This document shows positions 1 through 16,676 of a DNA stretch of 23,681 nucleotides, piece after piece (the first letter of the stretch is position 1; every line of letters begins with the position of its first letter). The notes beneath the pieces are model-generated. The model was not told the DNA's origin. It saw only the letters and a list, made by a program, of their open reading frames with translations, and made no database searches. The translations under genes and the position numbers were made by a program. Origin of the DNA: Leptospira alstonii serovar Sichuan str. 79601 (lineage in GTDB: Bacteria > Spirochaetota > Leptospiria > Leptospirales > Leptospiraceae); assembly GCF_000347175.1 (NCBI RefSeq), contig NZ_ANIK01000082.1:1-23681 (forward strand). The letters are read 5' to 3'.

Positions 1-419
1 TGAAAGGGCTTCCAAGAAAAATTCCCGAACTTTTGAGAACGTATGGAAAGTATCTTTCCGCGACAAAACGTTTGGGTAAAAAGGCCGGCCGAACCTTGTA
101 TCAGCCCAGTCCGGGAAAACAAAAAATGAAACGCGTGAATATTCGCCTTAACACCGGAACTTGGACTCTCTTTGGAGCTCTCGCACAGGCCCACGGCGTG
201 TCCCGCTGTTATCTTTTCAATTATCTTCTGTGGTTGGAATCCGTGGGCGTCGGAGACTCTATCGTGGATACGATGAATGAGGGAGTTCCCACCTTTCACA
301 GGTCTTACAGTTATATTCTCCACCTCGACCTAGTGGATAACCAAGTGACCCGCAAATTACGCTGCCGACCCTTATCCCATTTTTACGCATTGGATTATCG
401 AGACTGGTTCCCGACGTAA
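1..419 (+). CDS. DUF1564 family protein, 5'-partial
   Basis: The reading frame is open to the left edge of the window, so the start is missing; a TTG at 33 is possible but nothing supports it. The visible residues include [20 protein letters not shown] and [14 protein letters not shown], which I recognise as the core of DUF1564, a Leptospira-specific paralogous family of unknown function. A basic N-terminal part (KRLGKKAGR) comes before this core, and a block containing SYILHLDLV and the terminal LDYRDWF follows it. The short helical core with a basic flank could suggest nucleic-acid binding of ribbon-helix-helix type, but that is only inference. It stands alone, followed by a 281-bp gap that contains a dispersed repeat. 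Confidence 0.7.
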   Translation, partial: KGLPRKIPELLRTYGKYLSATKRLGKKAGRTLYQPSPGKQKMKRVNIRLNTGTWTLFGALAQAHGVSRCYLFNYLLWLESVGVGDSIVDTMNEGVPTFHRSYSYILHLDLVDNQVTRKLRCRPLSHFYALDYRDWFPT

Positions 420-444
420 AAAACGTAGAAGTTCGGAATAACAA

Positions 445-550
445 ATGCGAAAGCGATTGAAGCGGAATCAACAAATTGGTACAACGAAAAAATTTAGCTT
501 TTAGAGCGATCTATCAATTTGTTGATTGGAGCTGAAAGCGCGGTCCAGCC
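445..550. repeat. Dispersed 106-nt palindromic intergenic repeat, copy 1
   Basis: This copy matches 6982-7087 over 106 nt without gaps. By hand I count 12 mismatches, about 89% identity. It contains a perfect 13-nt inverted repeat: AATCAACAAATTG at 466-478 and its reverse complement at 515-527, separated by 36 nt. Its ends read GCGAAAGCGATTG on the left and AAAGCGCGGTCC on the right. It lies in the gap between the DUF1564 gene and the DUF218 gene and has no coding frame of note. A MITE-like or REP-like element is the most likely class. Confidence 0.75.
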
Positions 551-562
551 AAAAAACTAAAG

Positions 563-626
563 TGGCTGCTCTATGGATCGCATTTTCGCTTCGCGGCTTT
601 TGGCTGTCTCGCTCGCTATGGATCGC
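563..626. repeat. Short imperfect direct repeat next to repeat copy 1
   Basis: TGGCTG followed by CTATGGATCGC occurs at 563-581 and again at 601-626, the second with seven extra bases in between. It directly follows the 106-nt palindromic repeat and fills the rest of the gap before the DUF218 gene. Function is unknown; it may be the worn edge of a larger repetitive element. Confidence 0.4.
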
Positions 627-700
627 TCGACATGCCCAAACTTTCTTAGATCGATCTCACGTTAAATAGGAGAAACGGGACATTCAAGTCCCGACAAAAC

Positions 701-1471
<771 letters not shown>

Positions 1472-1576
1472 AGCGCGGTTTGAACGGGATGGGATAAAAC
1501 GGGGATATTTCCACTTTTCTCCGTCCATCCGTTCTGATTTTATGGTCTAAAACGAAAGACAATCGGAACTCTTACG

Positions 1577-1972
1577 ATGAACATCAAATTTACGGTCCTC
1601 GCTGGGATCATTCTTCTTTCCCTCGGCTCCATCGCTTACTTCTCCTCCAAGGAAACATCTTATACGCTTCTCGACGCTTCGGAACTCGCCGCCTCTCCGG
1701 CAAAATTCCAAGACGATCTTTTACGAGTGAGGGGTTTTGTAAAATTGGGATCGGTGGTTCGCGAAGGTAAAACCGCGAAGTTCGTCTTGGAATTTAACGA
1801 AAAACAAATTCCGGTTTTTTTCACCGGTGAAACCCTTCTTCCCGACGCCTTTAAGGAAGGCACGCGCGCGCGAGTGGACGGTTATATGAAAGACGGAGTG
1901 TTGGTTGCCGATCACGTGGAAGCGAAATGCGCCTCCAAATACGAAGCCGATTACTCGGAAGAAAATAAGTAA
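1577..1972 (+). CDS. ccmE: Cytochrome c maturation heme chaperone CcmE, cysteine variant
   Basis: The protein has 131 residues: an N-terminal membrane anchor (residues 5-22), then the OB-fold beta-barrel (LLRVRGFVKLGS, PVFFTGETLLPDAFKEG, VDGYMKDGVLVADHVEAKC). CcmE binds heme covalently on the periplasmic side and passes it to CcmF/CcmH for attachment to apocytochrome c. Classical CcmE uses a histidine in an HxxxY motif. Here the matching position is Cys118 in CASKY, that is C-X3-Y with Tyr122, the variant known from archaea and sulfate reducers. It is the first gene of a cluster, 50 bp ahead of ccmF. The acidic tail after Tyr122 is short. Confidence 0.9.
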   Translation: MNIKFTVLAGIILLSLGSIAYFSSKETSYTLLDASELAASPAKFQDDLLRVRGFVKLGSVVREGKTAKFVLEFNEKQIPVFFTGETLLPDAFKEGTRARVDGYMKDGVLVADHVEAKCASKYEADYSEENK

Positions 1973-2022
1973 ATTCAACTTTTCTAAATCGCTGTTAAGC
2001 GAAAGGACCTGGACTCTCCGAT

Positions 2023-5208
<3,186 letters not shown>

Positions 5209-5212
<4 letters not shown>

Positions 5213-5883
5213 CGGGTTCACGGTCGTACCCGAAAATCTTCTCGAAAGTATTTTCTATTTTTATTATATTCTTATATTGTATAATTCAATTTTCCTGTTC
5301 CGGCAAAAATCTGAAACTCCAAGGGGAGCCGAACCGCCTTGCCGAACTCCCTTTTTATGGCGGCGGTTTTCTCGTTTCCGCTTCCAAAATCGAAAAGGAA
5401 GATCTTGAGGATATTCGAAAGGATCTTAAAAACGAATTAGCCTCTAGGATTCCCAAAGATAGGATGGAAAAGTGGAAGGAATTGAACGCCCTCGACGGCT
5501 CGGAAGGGATTTATATCCTATTTCAGATCGTTCCGGAAACTAGGGTTCTTCCCGAATTTTTGGAATTTCAATTTTCCTTAAACGAAAAACCGCCCGAAAA
5601 AACTTGGAGTTATTACGTTCAAACCTTTACCGCGAGGGTTCGGAACTCCCGTTTTTCCGCCCTTCCCGTCTACGGGACTTTCGGTTATCCGTTTTATACG
5701 GTTCCTCCGGGGGTTTATCCTTCCGGAACGGTCCTTTACGATTCGGACGTAACCGCGGAGACCGAACATATCTATCGTTTTTTGATCCGTTTTCCCAAGG
5801 ACGTTTCGGCACGTAACTCTCGGAGTAAGGTTTTTTTTCAGGTCGTTACTCCTGCTAAATCCATTCTGCTTTTTGAATATTAG
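5209..5883 (+). CDS. Putative lipoprotein at the end of the ccm cluster
   Basis: The TTG at 5209 overlaps the stop of the zinc-ribbon gene (TTGA) and yields a 224-residue protein. Its start is basic, followed by a hydrophobic stretch and a lipobox-like IIQFSC, with the lipidated Cys at about residue 31, so it should be exported and lipid-anchored. An in-frame TTG at 5179 would only lengthen the n-region. The mature part is mostly beta-type with no motif I can assign (for example YGGGFLVSASKIEKEDLEDI and YPFYTVPPGVYPSGTVLYDS). Function is unknown. Start choice is uncertain because no strong ribosome binding site is visible. Confidence 0.65.
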
Positions 5884-5897
5884 AATCTTATCCAAAC

Positions 5898-7912
<2,015 letters not shown>

Positions 7913-7923
7913 TTTTCATCGAA

Positions 7924-7940
7924 TCGGAATTTTATTCCGA
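7924..7940. terminator. Possible bidirectional terminator hairpin
   Basis: TCGGAAT at 7924-7930 and ATTCCGA at 7934-7940 form a 7-bp stem with a 3-nt loop. They sit exactly in the gap between the converging thioesterase and SMR genes, overlapping the SMR stop codon. Only short A/T runs flank it, so termination strength is doubtful. Confidence 0.3.
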
Positions 7941-8252
7941 AACTAAAAATTTAAGACCTAAAACCGAAAGAATCAAAGTAGATAAAAAGAATCCTCTCCA
8001 AAAATCGATCGGCTCTCCGTGTATAACGATGCCGACGAGAACGGTTCCCACCGCACCCAAACCCGTCCAGATCGCGTAAGCGGTTCCCATAGGAATCGTT
8101 TGAACGGCTTTATTCAAAAAAGCTAAACTAAAAACGGAAAAAACTATAAAACTCCCGATCCAAATCGGTTTCGTAAAATTATCGGATAACTTGAGACAAG
8201 TCGTAAATCCGATCTCGAATGCGGAAGCGATGATAAGATAAACCCAAGCCAT
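7932..8252 (-). CDS. sugE: Small multidrug resistance exporter, SugE/Gdx type
   Basis: From MAWVYLIIASAFEIGF the protein has 106 residues, the normal SMR size, with four membrane helices. Glu13 in helix 1 is the proton and substrate-coupling residue of the family. The GTAYAIWTGLGAVGT signature of helix 3 is the SugE/Gdx form, and the protein ends in VLGLKFLV. Gdx proteins export guanidinium as antiparallel dimers in the inner membrane; other SugE relatives export quaternary ammonium compounds. Residues after Glu13 (IGFTTCLKLS) differ from classical Gdx, so the substrate is uncertain. An in-frame ATG at 8276 would add eight polar residues before the helix, and I prefer the later start for length reasons. 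Confidence 0.8.
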   Translation of the reverse strand: MAWVYLIIASAFEIGFTTCLKLSDNFTKPIWIGSFIVFSVFSLAFLNKAVQTIPMGTAYAIWTGLGAVGTVLVGIVIHGEPIDFWRGFFLSTLILSVLGLKFLVSE

Positions 8253-8300
8253 AACTCCACAAGTCTTTCGATTCATACGGACATCAACCCGTTAGCTTCG

Positions 8301-8354
8301 GTGATTCGAAAAAATTTCAAATATTACTTAAGGCCGAAGTTTTTTCCGAATCAC
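8301..8354. promoter_or_regulatory. Imperfect inverted repeat upstream of the SMR exporter gene
   Basis: GTGATTCGAAAAAA at 8301-8314 pairs with TTTTTTCCGAATCAC at 8340-8354, with one unpaired base. The element lies about 50 bp upstream of the minus-strand exporter start and about 165 bp ahead of the plus-strand efflux remnant. It could be an operator or a 5'-UTR hairpin; no family can be assigned. Confidence 0.35.
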
Positions 8355-8517
8355 TTCCTTAGCCGAAACCGTTTTTATGAATCGAACCGAAATCAAAAAC
8401 GGAAACTCCGGATCTTATTCTCCGTACAGATTCCGATTTCCTAAAATAATGACTCGCAGACTTCTTCTTTTTTGATAGAATCTGCTCTCTTATTAAAAAG
8501 TTATTTCGGAGCCGGAT

Positions 8518-9196
8518 ATGTACGTATCGATCCAACGGACCTTCTTTGTACTTATCGTTCAGTTTATTATACTATTCTTTACTTTTTCCGAAATTCTATC
8601 GGAGGATACGAATGATCCTCCCGAGTTTCTCAATGAAACGCCTCCGATATCCGATTCTCGCCAAAAGCGGCCAGGAACTTCTTTTGATCGCCTTTGAAAA
8701 AAGACCGGACCTGAAAGCGCTCGAATTCGGAATCAAAGCCGAACAAACAAATCTCGCTTTGCAAAAGTCGTTGGCGATTCCGGATCTTAAACTCGGAGGA
8801 AATTGGGACCGCGCCGGAAACTACATCAACAATTACTACGGAGTGACGGTTTCTATGGCAATTCCCACCTTCGATAGAAATCAGGGAAATATCCGCGAAT
8901 CCGAATTGATTCTCGCCGCAAAAAAAGCGAGGTACGAGGAAAGAAAAATTAAGATCAGAACGGAAGTTCTTTCCGCAGTAGGAAAGGCGAAGGAAAAAGA
9001 AAGATTACTTTTGGAATATAAGGATTCCTTTACAAAGGATTATCAGAATCTGGCGGGTCTAATGGTGGAGAATTATCGAAAAAGGTATTTAACGATTTTG
9101 GAATTTGCCGATTTTTTCGAAGCATACAGCGACAGTTTTTTAAAAATGATCCGCCTTGAATCGGATCGGATCGGATCGAAAGTCTTGAAACTGTAA
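8518..9196 (+). pseudogene. Outer-membrane efflux protein (CzcC/TolC type), internally deleted
   Basis: An ATG at 8518 with GGAG seven bases upstream opens a signal-peptide frame (FFVLIVQFIILFFTFSEILS) that runs into a stop about 60 codons later. A second frame then carries the C-terminal half of a TolC-family protein from about 8655: ELLLIAFEKRPDLKALEFG, LAIPDLKLGG, AIPTFDRNQGNI. That is the second of the two internal repeats typical of CzcC-like proteins. Intact family members have 400-450 residues; about 190 of the C-terminal part remain, so roughly the first repeat is gone and the frame is lost. The switch is near positions 8645-8670. It is the first gene of a broken efflux operon, 37 bp before the membrane fusion remnant. 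Confidence 0.8.
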
Positions 9197-9233
9197 ACTA
9201 CACGTTAGGAAGTACCGTTCTGGAGATCGGTCC

Positions 9234-10035
9234 ATGATTTTTAAGAATTTCATTTTCTCCTTCGCATCTTTTTATCAAAGAAGACCCAAGTTCGTTTTGT
9301 TCTCCACGATTTTGATCCTGACCCTTGCTATCATTCTCCACAATTGGAATTCTTCGCGAAAAATACAGGAACATTGGAGATTGGAAAAGGCGAGAAGTCC
9401 CCGCGTAACCGAAGCGGGTGCGAGAATCGAATTCCCCGAAGATCATCCGGGTCTGGCTCGTTTGGTATATCAAAAAATCGGAAAGGGAAACGCGGCATTC
9501 TCCGTAATCGCATCGGCTCGAGTGATCGCGAGCATCAACACGTCCGTTAACTCAAATGAGAAGTTGATCCTTTTCGATTCGGGAGAAACCACACATCTTT
9601 ATTCCGAATACAAACGGACTCGTGCCGTCGCTTCCAAAGCGTTCAAGGACTTGGCGAGAGTGAAAGATATGTATGTCAATCAAGCCGCAACGAGACGGGA
9701 CGTCACCGACGCCGAATCCAACTTTGCCGTCGCACGTGAAGGTTCGAGTCACTCTCAAAAATACGAAGGAAAAAATTCTTCCGGGAATGTTCGCGAGAGT
9801 CGACTTCGGAGATCCGCGTTCTTCCGTGCTTGCGATTCCGAATCACGCGATCGTAACCGTAGACGAAAAGAATTACGTTTTTCTAAAGGAGGACGAACAT
9901 TCGTTTCGTAGAAAACAAGTCATATTGGGTTCTTCGGGAGAGGAAAAAACGATCGTCAAAGAAGGTTTATCCGAAGGTGACGAGATCGTGATCGACGGAG
10001 CCATTCTTCTCAAAGGAATCAGCTTCGGGTTTTAA
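9234..10035 (+). pseudogene. RND membrane fusion protein, internally deleted
   Basis: The first frame starts at ATG 9234 (GGAG eight bases upstream). It encodes a membrane anchor (residues 20-38), the first beta part of a heavy-metal membrane fusion protein (RIEFPEDHPGLARLV, ASARVIASINTSVN, LFDSGETTHLYSEY) and the first hairpin helix up to AATRRDVTDAESNFAVA. At about 9730-9745 the sense continues in another frame with KVRVTLKNTKEKILPGMFAR and a normal C-terminal barrel and membrane-proximal end (AIPNHAIVTVDEKNYVFL, EGLSEGDEIVIDGAILLKG). The second hairpin helix, the lipoyl half and part of the barrel are missing. It should have linked the inner-membrane pump to the outer-membrane factor. It ends two bases before the pump gene. 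Confidence 0.8.
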
Positions 10036-10037
10036 GA

Positions 10038-13000
10038 ATGATCGATAAACTCATCGAATTTTCCCTCAAAAAAAGAATCCCGACGATCCTACTAGCGTTA
10101 TTCGTCTTTGTGATCGGACTTTGGTCTTGGAACACTCTCAAGAAGGAAGCTTACCCCGACGTAGGAGACACTCAGGTCACCGTGATCGCCGTTCTTCCCG
10201 GTAAGGCCGCGTTGGAAGTGGAAAGACAGGTCACCCTTCCTCTGGAAAGGGAGATGAACACCGTACCTTATGTTTTAACAAGAAGATCCAAAACCATTTT
10301 CGGTCTATGCGTGTTACAACTGATTTTCGAAGACGGAGTTACGGACTTTACCGCGAGACAACTCGTTTTGGAAAAAATCAGAGACGTGGATCTTCCTGCG
10401 GACGCGGATCTTTCTTTGGCTCCCCTCACCGGTCCCGTGGGCGAAGTTTTTCGTTATACGATCGAAGCCGGAGAAGAATGGACGAGTATGGATTTGAGAA
10501 CGATTCAAGACTGGGTTGTGATTCCTTCTTTGCGTCAAGTGAGCGGAGTCGCCGACGTGATCAACTTCGGAGGTTTGGTCAAACAGTATCATATCATCAC
10601 TTCCCCAAATCGAATCTATCGTTACAATCTCGCCTTACACGACGTCGTCGAGGCCGTCTCTTCCAATAACAGAAACACGGGAGGTCATACTCTTACGAGA
10701 GGCGATCAAAGTTTTGCGGTGCGCGGTTTGGGCGCGATACAAAGTTCGGATGATATTCGAAACACAGTCGTCGCCTCCTCCGGCGGAACTCCGATCTATA
10801 TCGGTAACCTCGCTTCGGTGGAGGAATATCCCAAACGACCGGACGGAGTTTTCAGCTACGCGCTGAGAGATCCGGAATCCTCCAAGATCAAACTCAGAGA
10901 ATCGGGTGTGCAAGGTTTGATCGCGATGCGTCGAGGCGAAAATCCTTCGGAGGTGGTCGAACGCGTTAAGAAGAAGCTGGAAGAAATCAATCGTAACTCC
11001 CTTCCGGAAGGAATTCGCTTAACAACGACGTATGACAGAAGCGATCTCGTCAATTACACGGTAAGAACGATTTCGAGAACTCTTTTCGAGGGAGTCAGTA
11101 TCGTCGTTCTCGTTTTGATCTTTTTTATCGGAAGCGTCCGTTCCGCGTTAGTCGTCGCTTGTACGATTCCGTTATCCCTTTTATTCGCTTTCTCTCTGAT
11201 GAAGATCACGAACATCCCGGCAAACCTTCTTTCTCTGGGTTCGATCGATTTCGGAATCATCGTAGACGGAGCCGTTGTGATCGTGGATAATATTTCCAGA
11301 AAGTACAAGGAAACAAAGGAGAAAAAAACAGCGGGGCTTTCGTTCAAGGAAATCGAAACTCTGACGATAGACGCGACAAAGGAAGTAGGCACCGAAATTT
11401 TCTTTTCGATCTCCATTATCATTCTTGCCTATTTACCGATCTTTACGTTTCAAAGAATCGAAGGAAAACTTTTCTCGCCGATGGCGTTCACGCTCGCATA
11501 CGCGGTTTCGGGAAGTATGCTCATCGCTCTTACTCTGATCCCGGTTTTGATGACTTTTTTATACAGATCCAAACTGGAAAAGAAAGGAAACGATTCCTTG
11601 GAATGGCAGAACCCGTTTTTCCTAAAGATTCAAAATTTCTATTCTAAGTTTTTAACCGACAGGCTGGTCGATCCGAAAAAAGTCGCGGCGTTTGCGTTAG
11701 TTCTCGTTTTGGGAGTCGGAAGTTTATCCTACTTCAAATTGGGAACGGAATTTCTTCCCGAACTCGACGAAGGTTCGATCCCTACGGTCCGAATCGTTTG
11801 GAAATCCTAATCGGTCTCAAAAATTATTCCGATTGGAAAGAAAATATTTCCAAAACTGAACTTCTCCATAAAATCAAAAAGGATCTTCAAGAAACTTTAC
11901 CCGGAGCCAGCTTTCTTTTTTCTCAACCGATCTTGGACAACGTCACCGAATCCGCGACGGGAAGCGTTTCGGATCTTGCGATTCTAATCAACGGAGAAGA
12001 TTTGAACGTTCTTAGAAATTTAGGGAAAGAAATTCTTTCCGTCGTTTCCGAAATACCGGGAGCCACCGAATTGGGAATCGAACAGGAAGGAGACCAAGCG
12101 CAACTAACGATAGAAATCGATCGCAAACAAGCCGCGAGATACGGGATCAACACGTCCGAAATTCTGGACACGATGGAAGCCGCGATCGGCGGTAAAGGAG
12201 TCGGAATTCTTTACGACGGTTCTAGAAGATTCGAGATAATCGTGAGATACACAAACGACTTTCGTTCTTCGATCGATTCCGTTCATACGTTACTCGTCAC
12301 CGTTCCGGGCGGAGCGAGGATTCCTCTTTCGGAACTTGCAAAGATCGATTTCAAAGACGGTCCCACAATCATCCAAAGACAGGACGGCAAAAGACAAATC
12401 TCGGTGAGAACGAACGTTAGAGGCAGGGGCCAAGGAAGTTTTGTCGCGGAAGCGAAGGACAGGGTTTCCGAAAAAATCAAAATCCCCGAAGGAGTCGACA
12501 TTCACTGGGGAGGTCAATTCGAGAATTTACACCGCGCTGTTTCAAGATTACGTTTTGTGATTCCCCTTACCTTATTTGCAATTTTTATAATACTCTATAC
12601 CATGTTTCGAAGTCCTCGGTTGGTTTTACTGGCCATGTCCGGAATTCCGATCTCCATCAGCGGGGGCCTGCTTGCGTTACTTTTCAGGGGAATGAATTTT
12701 TCAGTTTCCGCGGGTGTGGGTTTTATTTCCCTCTTCGGGATTTCCACAATGACGGGTGTTCTTTTTATATCCAGATTATTGAATATGATTGAGAAAAATA
12801 CGAAGCGGGATCTCAAAACCTCGGTGATCGAGGCCGCGGTCATTCAACTGAGGCCGAGAATTATGACAATTCTTTTGGCCTTATTGGGTTTAATTCCCGC
12901 GGCGATCGCAAGCGGAATCGGCTCCGACGTTCAAAGACCTCTTGCTACGGTCATCGTCGGCGGGCTTAGTTTGGAATTGTTGGTAACCTTGGTTTGTATC

Positions 13001-13039
13001 CCGTCCCTATTCTATCTTACGAAAAAAAGGGAAGATTGA
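10038..13039 (+). pseudogene. Heavy-metal RND efflux pump (CusA/CzcA type), internally deleted and frameshifted
   Basis: The first frame (10038-11810) starts with a membrane helix and carries AYPDVGDTQVTV, the porter domain, and SLGSIDFGIIVDGAVVIVDN at residues 399-418, a hallmark of heavy-metal (HME) RND pumps. It reaches LPELDEGSI, then goes out of frame. The second frame picks up at DPYGPNRLEILIGLK and runs to a normal C-terminus at 13039 with the last membrane bundle (LRPRIMTILLALLGLIPAAI). In intact CusA/CzcA proteins about 45-50 residues lie between these two motifs, so roughly 140 bp are missing, with the junction at about 11777-11783 on a shared GATC. No single product can be made. 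The metal once exported cannot be told. Confidence 0.85.
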
Positions 13040-13741
13040 TTCCTTCGGATAAAAAGTGAGGCGATCGGGAATTCGTTATTAAAGATATAGGCATTCGCAC
13101 CTGTTAAACCTTCATCAAAATCCACTCGGATATTCCCAAACAAGAAGTTTGAAAAAAGTATCCCGAATATCTATTCGCGAGAAAAGGAATCGACTTTTCA
13201 TAAACTGAGTCGTCGCAAGGAATTCATAACGACTTATGTTCGGAAGTAGATTAGAGTTGTTGAAAAATTCCATAGTCGTGATTAACAAAACTGCTTCAAT
13301 CGTTCATTTCAATCAAACGGAAACAGACGCAAAATTAATTTTTAAACAACTCCTATTGAAGAAACTCTTTCTAAATCTCAAGCTTATAAGAAGCGAAAAT
13401 TAAATTTTGTAAGTGCACTCAAATTATAATTCGAAAGAAAATAAAAATTTTATTAAAAAGCACGGGGCTCCGCACAGAAAGTTAAAACGAACCAAGGGCT
13501 TCTAAACACATGCATTTTTTTGCAAATCTATATTATAGAATGCTTAGAAGATCGTTTTGCGCCTATCCAAATATCGAGACGAAGGTTTAGAGGTTCCCCA
13601 GTGTAAAATTCGACCGACGAATAAATTACAAAAATTTAAAAAATTAAATGAGTTATTTTATGCTCTATAAAATAATGTGCAAAATTTAACTCAATTAACA
13701 TTTTTAAATAGTATAACATTATAATTTTAAAAATTAAAACT
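13040..13741. other. 702-bp intergenic region at the edge of the CRISPR-Cas block
   Basis: I see no gene here. Base composition falls steadily: the first 250 bp resemble the upstream chromosome, while the last 350 bp are very AT-rich. This is the likely left boundary of the acquired cas block and must hold its promoter. A small symmetrical element (GATATTC and GAATATC arms around CAAAC/GTTTG) lies near 13125-13172 and may be chance. Confidence 0.6.
13695..13725 (+). promoter_or_regulatory. Candidate promoter of the cas operon
   Basis: A perfect TATAAT lies at 13720-13725, 16 nt before the cas6 ATG, and TTAACA at 13695-13700 could be a -35 box with a rather long 19-bp spacer. The surroundings are almost pure A/T, so chance matches are likely. 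If right, the 5' leader of cas6 would be only about 10 nt and lack a Shine-Dalgarno, which agrees with the absence of one. Confidence 0.3.
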
Positions 13742-14352
<611 letters not shown>

Positions 14353-14356
<4 letters not shown>

Positions 14357-16674
14357 CGGAAGGAAAGTTGTTGGCGAAAACTAAAACCAATGACGGCAGA
14401 GAAATTTCCCTTATAGAACATTCATTGGATACGGATACGGCCGGTAGCGCCATCTTCAAAAAAGACTCGCGCTTTTTAAATAATTGGCTTCGATTTTTTA
14501 AAGTAAGTAACGAGGACGCAGATAAGTTTCTTTTAAATCTTAGCATTGCTTGTTTGTTTCATGATATCGGAAAAGCCAATGAAGATTTTCAAAAAGCGGT
14601 TAATGACACAACTTTTTTTCATCAGGGAATCAGACACGAACATTTGAGTGCGTTGATTTTACATCTGCCGGAAGTGAGTAGTTGGTTAGCGAAAAATGAA
14701 AACTTAGATCATAATATCATAACCGCAAGTGTTTTGACTCATCATTTAAAAGCGGAAGAAAGTGGATTTTATGAATGGGGTAAACTTAGAAGAGAAGGTA
14801 TAATAGAAGTTTCTCTGAATCATTCAGAGATAAAAAGTATTCTAAATCAGGTTTCTACAATTGCACAACTCAATAACATCCCGAAACTTCCTACGGAATC
14901 ATTTAATTCCGCAAAGAATAATACTTTATGGGATGGGATCATTGCAAATGGAAAAAAACAAGCAAGGCAATTTCATAGAAGTCTACGATCGGATTCAGAC
15001 AGGAAATCATTGCTGCTTTCTATTAAAGCGGCATTGATCGTATCTGATTCGGTTTCATCCGGCTTATGGAGAGAAAAGAAGGATTTTGATGCATGGATAG
15101 AAGAAAAACTACATTGTAGTGAAATTTCGCCTGACGAGATTCTGGAAAAAATCATTCAACCTCGAATTGAAACCATAGAAAAAGAAAGTGGCAAACAGTT
15201 CCAAATTCATAACTTTCAAAGTCTCGTTGCTACAAAAGGAAGTCGAGTTTTACTCTTAGCTCCCTGCGGTGCAGGTAAAACATTTGCAGCTTGGGAATGG
15301 GCGAAGGAGCAATCAAAAGTCAATCAAGTTAGTCGAATAATTTTTTTATACCCGACTCGCGGCACGGCAACCGAAGGATTTAAAGACTATGTTGCCGCCG
15401 CCCCAGAATCGGATGCAGCCTTAATGCACGGCAGTTCAAAATATGAATTGGAACAGTTACGGAATAATCCAGATGAAAAGGATTCTCAAAGAAAAAATTA
15501 TAATGTTAAACAAGAAGATGAAAGACTTTTTGCCCTGGGGTATTGGTCTAAAAGATTTTTTAGCGCCACAGTAGATCAGTTCTTAAGCTTTTTACAAAAT
15601 AATTATAAGGGGATTTGTTTATTACCTCCTTTGACAGATTCACTTCTTATCATAGATGAAATACACAGCTTGGATAAGAAAATGTTTGAATCACTCTTGA
15701 GTTTCCTAGAACATTTTAATTCGCCGGTTCTTTGTATGACAGCAACCTTACAAAAAGAAAGAAGAGAAGAATTAATTAAACTGGGATTAAAAGCGTATCC
15801 GGACCTAGTTGATAAGGAATTCCTAAAGGATTTAATTCTCTTAGAATCGAAACCTCGATATAATAAAAAATTGATTCATTCATTTGAAGAAGGTATAGAA
15901 ATTGCAAAAAAAGAATTAGAAAATGGAAATCGCAAAGTTTTATGGGTGGTGAATACGATAGCGCAGGCTCAGAAACTGACAAAACTTCTCGCAGCATATC
16001 AACCTATCTGTTATCACAGTATGTTTAAGTTAGCGGATAGACAAAGTAAACACAAAGATACCGTTCAATTATTCAAAACAACTTCAAAGAATAAACCGGT
16101 ATTAGCCATCACTACACAAGTATGCGAAATGAGTTTGGACTTAGACGCCGACGTAATGATTACAGAATTAGCTCCTATTTCTTCCTTGATTCAAAGATTT
16201 GGACGAGTGAATAGAAAAATAGACGGTAAACCATCTGAATTTAGGGGAGAGATTTTTATTTATAAACCCGAAAAAGCTCTGCCCTATGAAGACAAGGATC
16301 TTACGGCAGCTGAAAGATTTATAAATCATCTTTCCGATAAAGATCTGAGTCAAAAAGATTTAGCCGATAGTATGGAACAATTTTCTCCAGATCAGCCAAC
16401 ACCCCAGGAATTTTCTCAATTTGTTTTGAGCGATTATTATGCTACATCAGAAGAATATAGGGACATTGAAGAATTTACAGAGCAGTGTGCGTTAGATTCC
16501 GACTTACGTGCAATAGAACAATTTCTAAATAATAAACATCCCATTGACGAATTCATTCTACCTGCCCCAAAGAAAATGATTTTAAAAGAAAATAAACCCA
16601 AGTTTTTACCAAAATATTTATCTGTTGTCGACGGCAAGAATTACAATTCCGAACTCGGACTCATAAGGACATAA
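14353..16674 (+). CDS. cas3: CRISPR effector nuclease-helicase Cas3
   Basis: I choose the GTG at 14353, which overlaps the cas6 stop (GTGA) and has GGGAG seven bases upstream; a TTG at 14326 is the alternative. The 773-residue protein has an N-terminal HD nuclease: His23, His70-Asp71 in [12 protein letters not shown] near 94-97 and HH at 130-131. The superfamily 2 helicase follows with Walker A APCGAGKT (303-310), [13 protein letters not shown] at 435-438, TAT near 463, [14 protein letters not shown] and QRFGRVNR at 614-621. All motifs look intact. Cas3 is recruited by the crRNA complex and degrades the target DNA. cas8 begins two bases after its stop. Confidence 0.93.
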
Positions 16675-16676
16675 CG

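Noticed and set aside
8518..13039. Treating the efflux operon frame breaks as simple sequencing errors
   Set aside because: Single-base errors would leave full-length homology; here whole domain segments are missing at each break. Assembly collapse cannot be excluded without reads.
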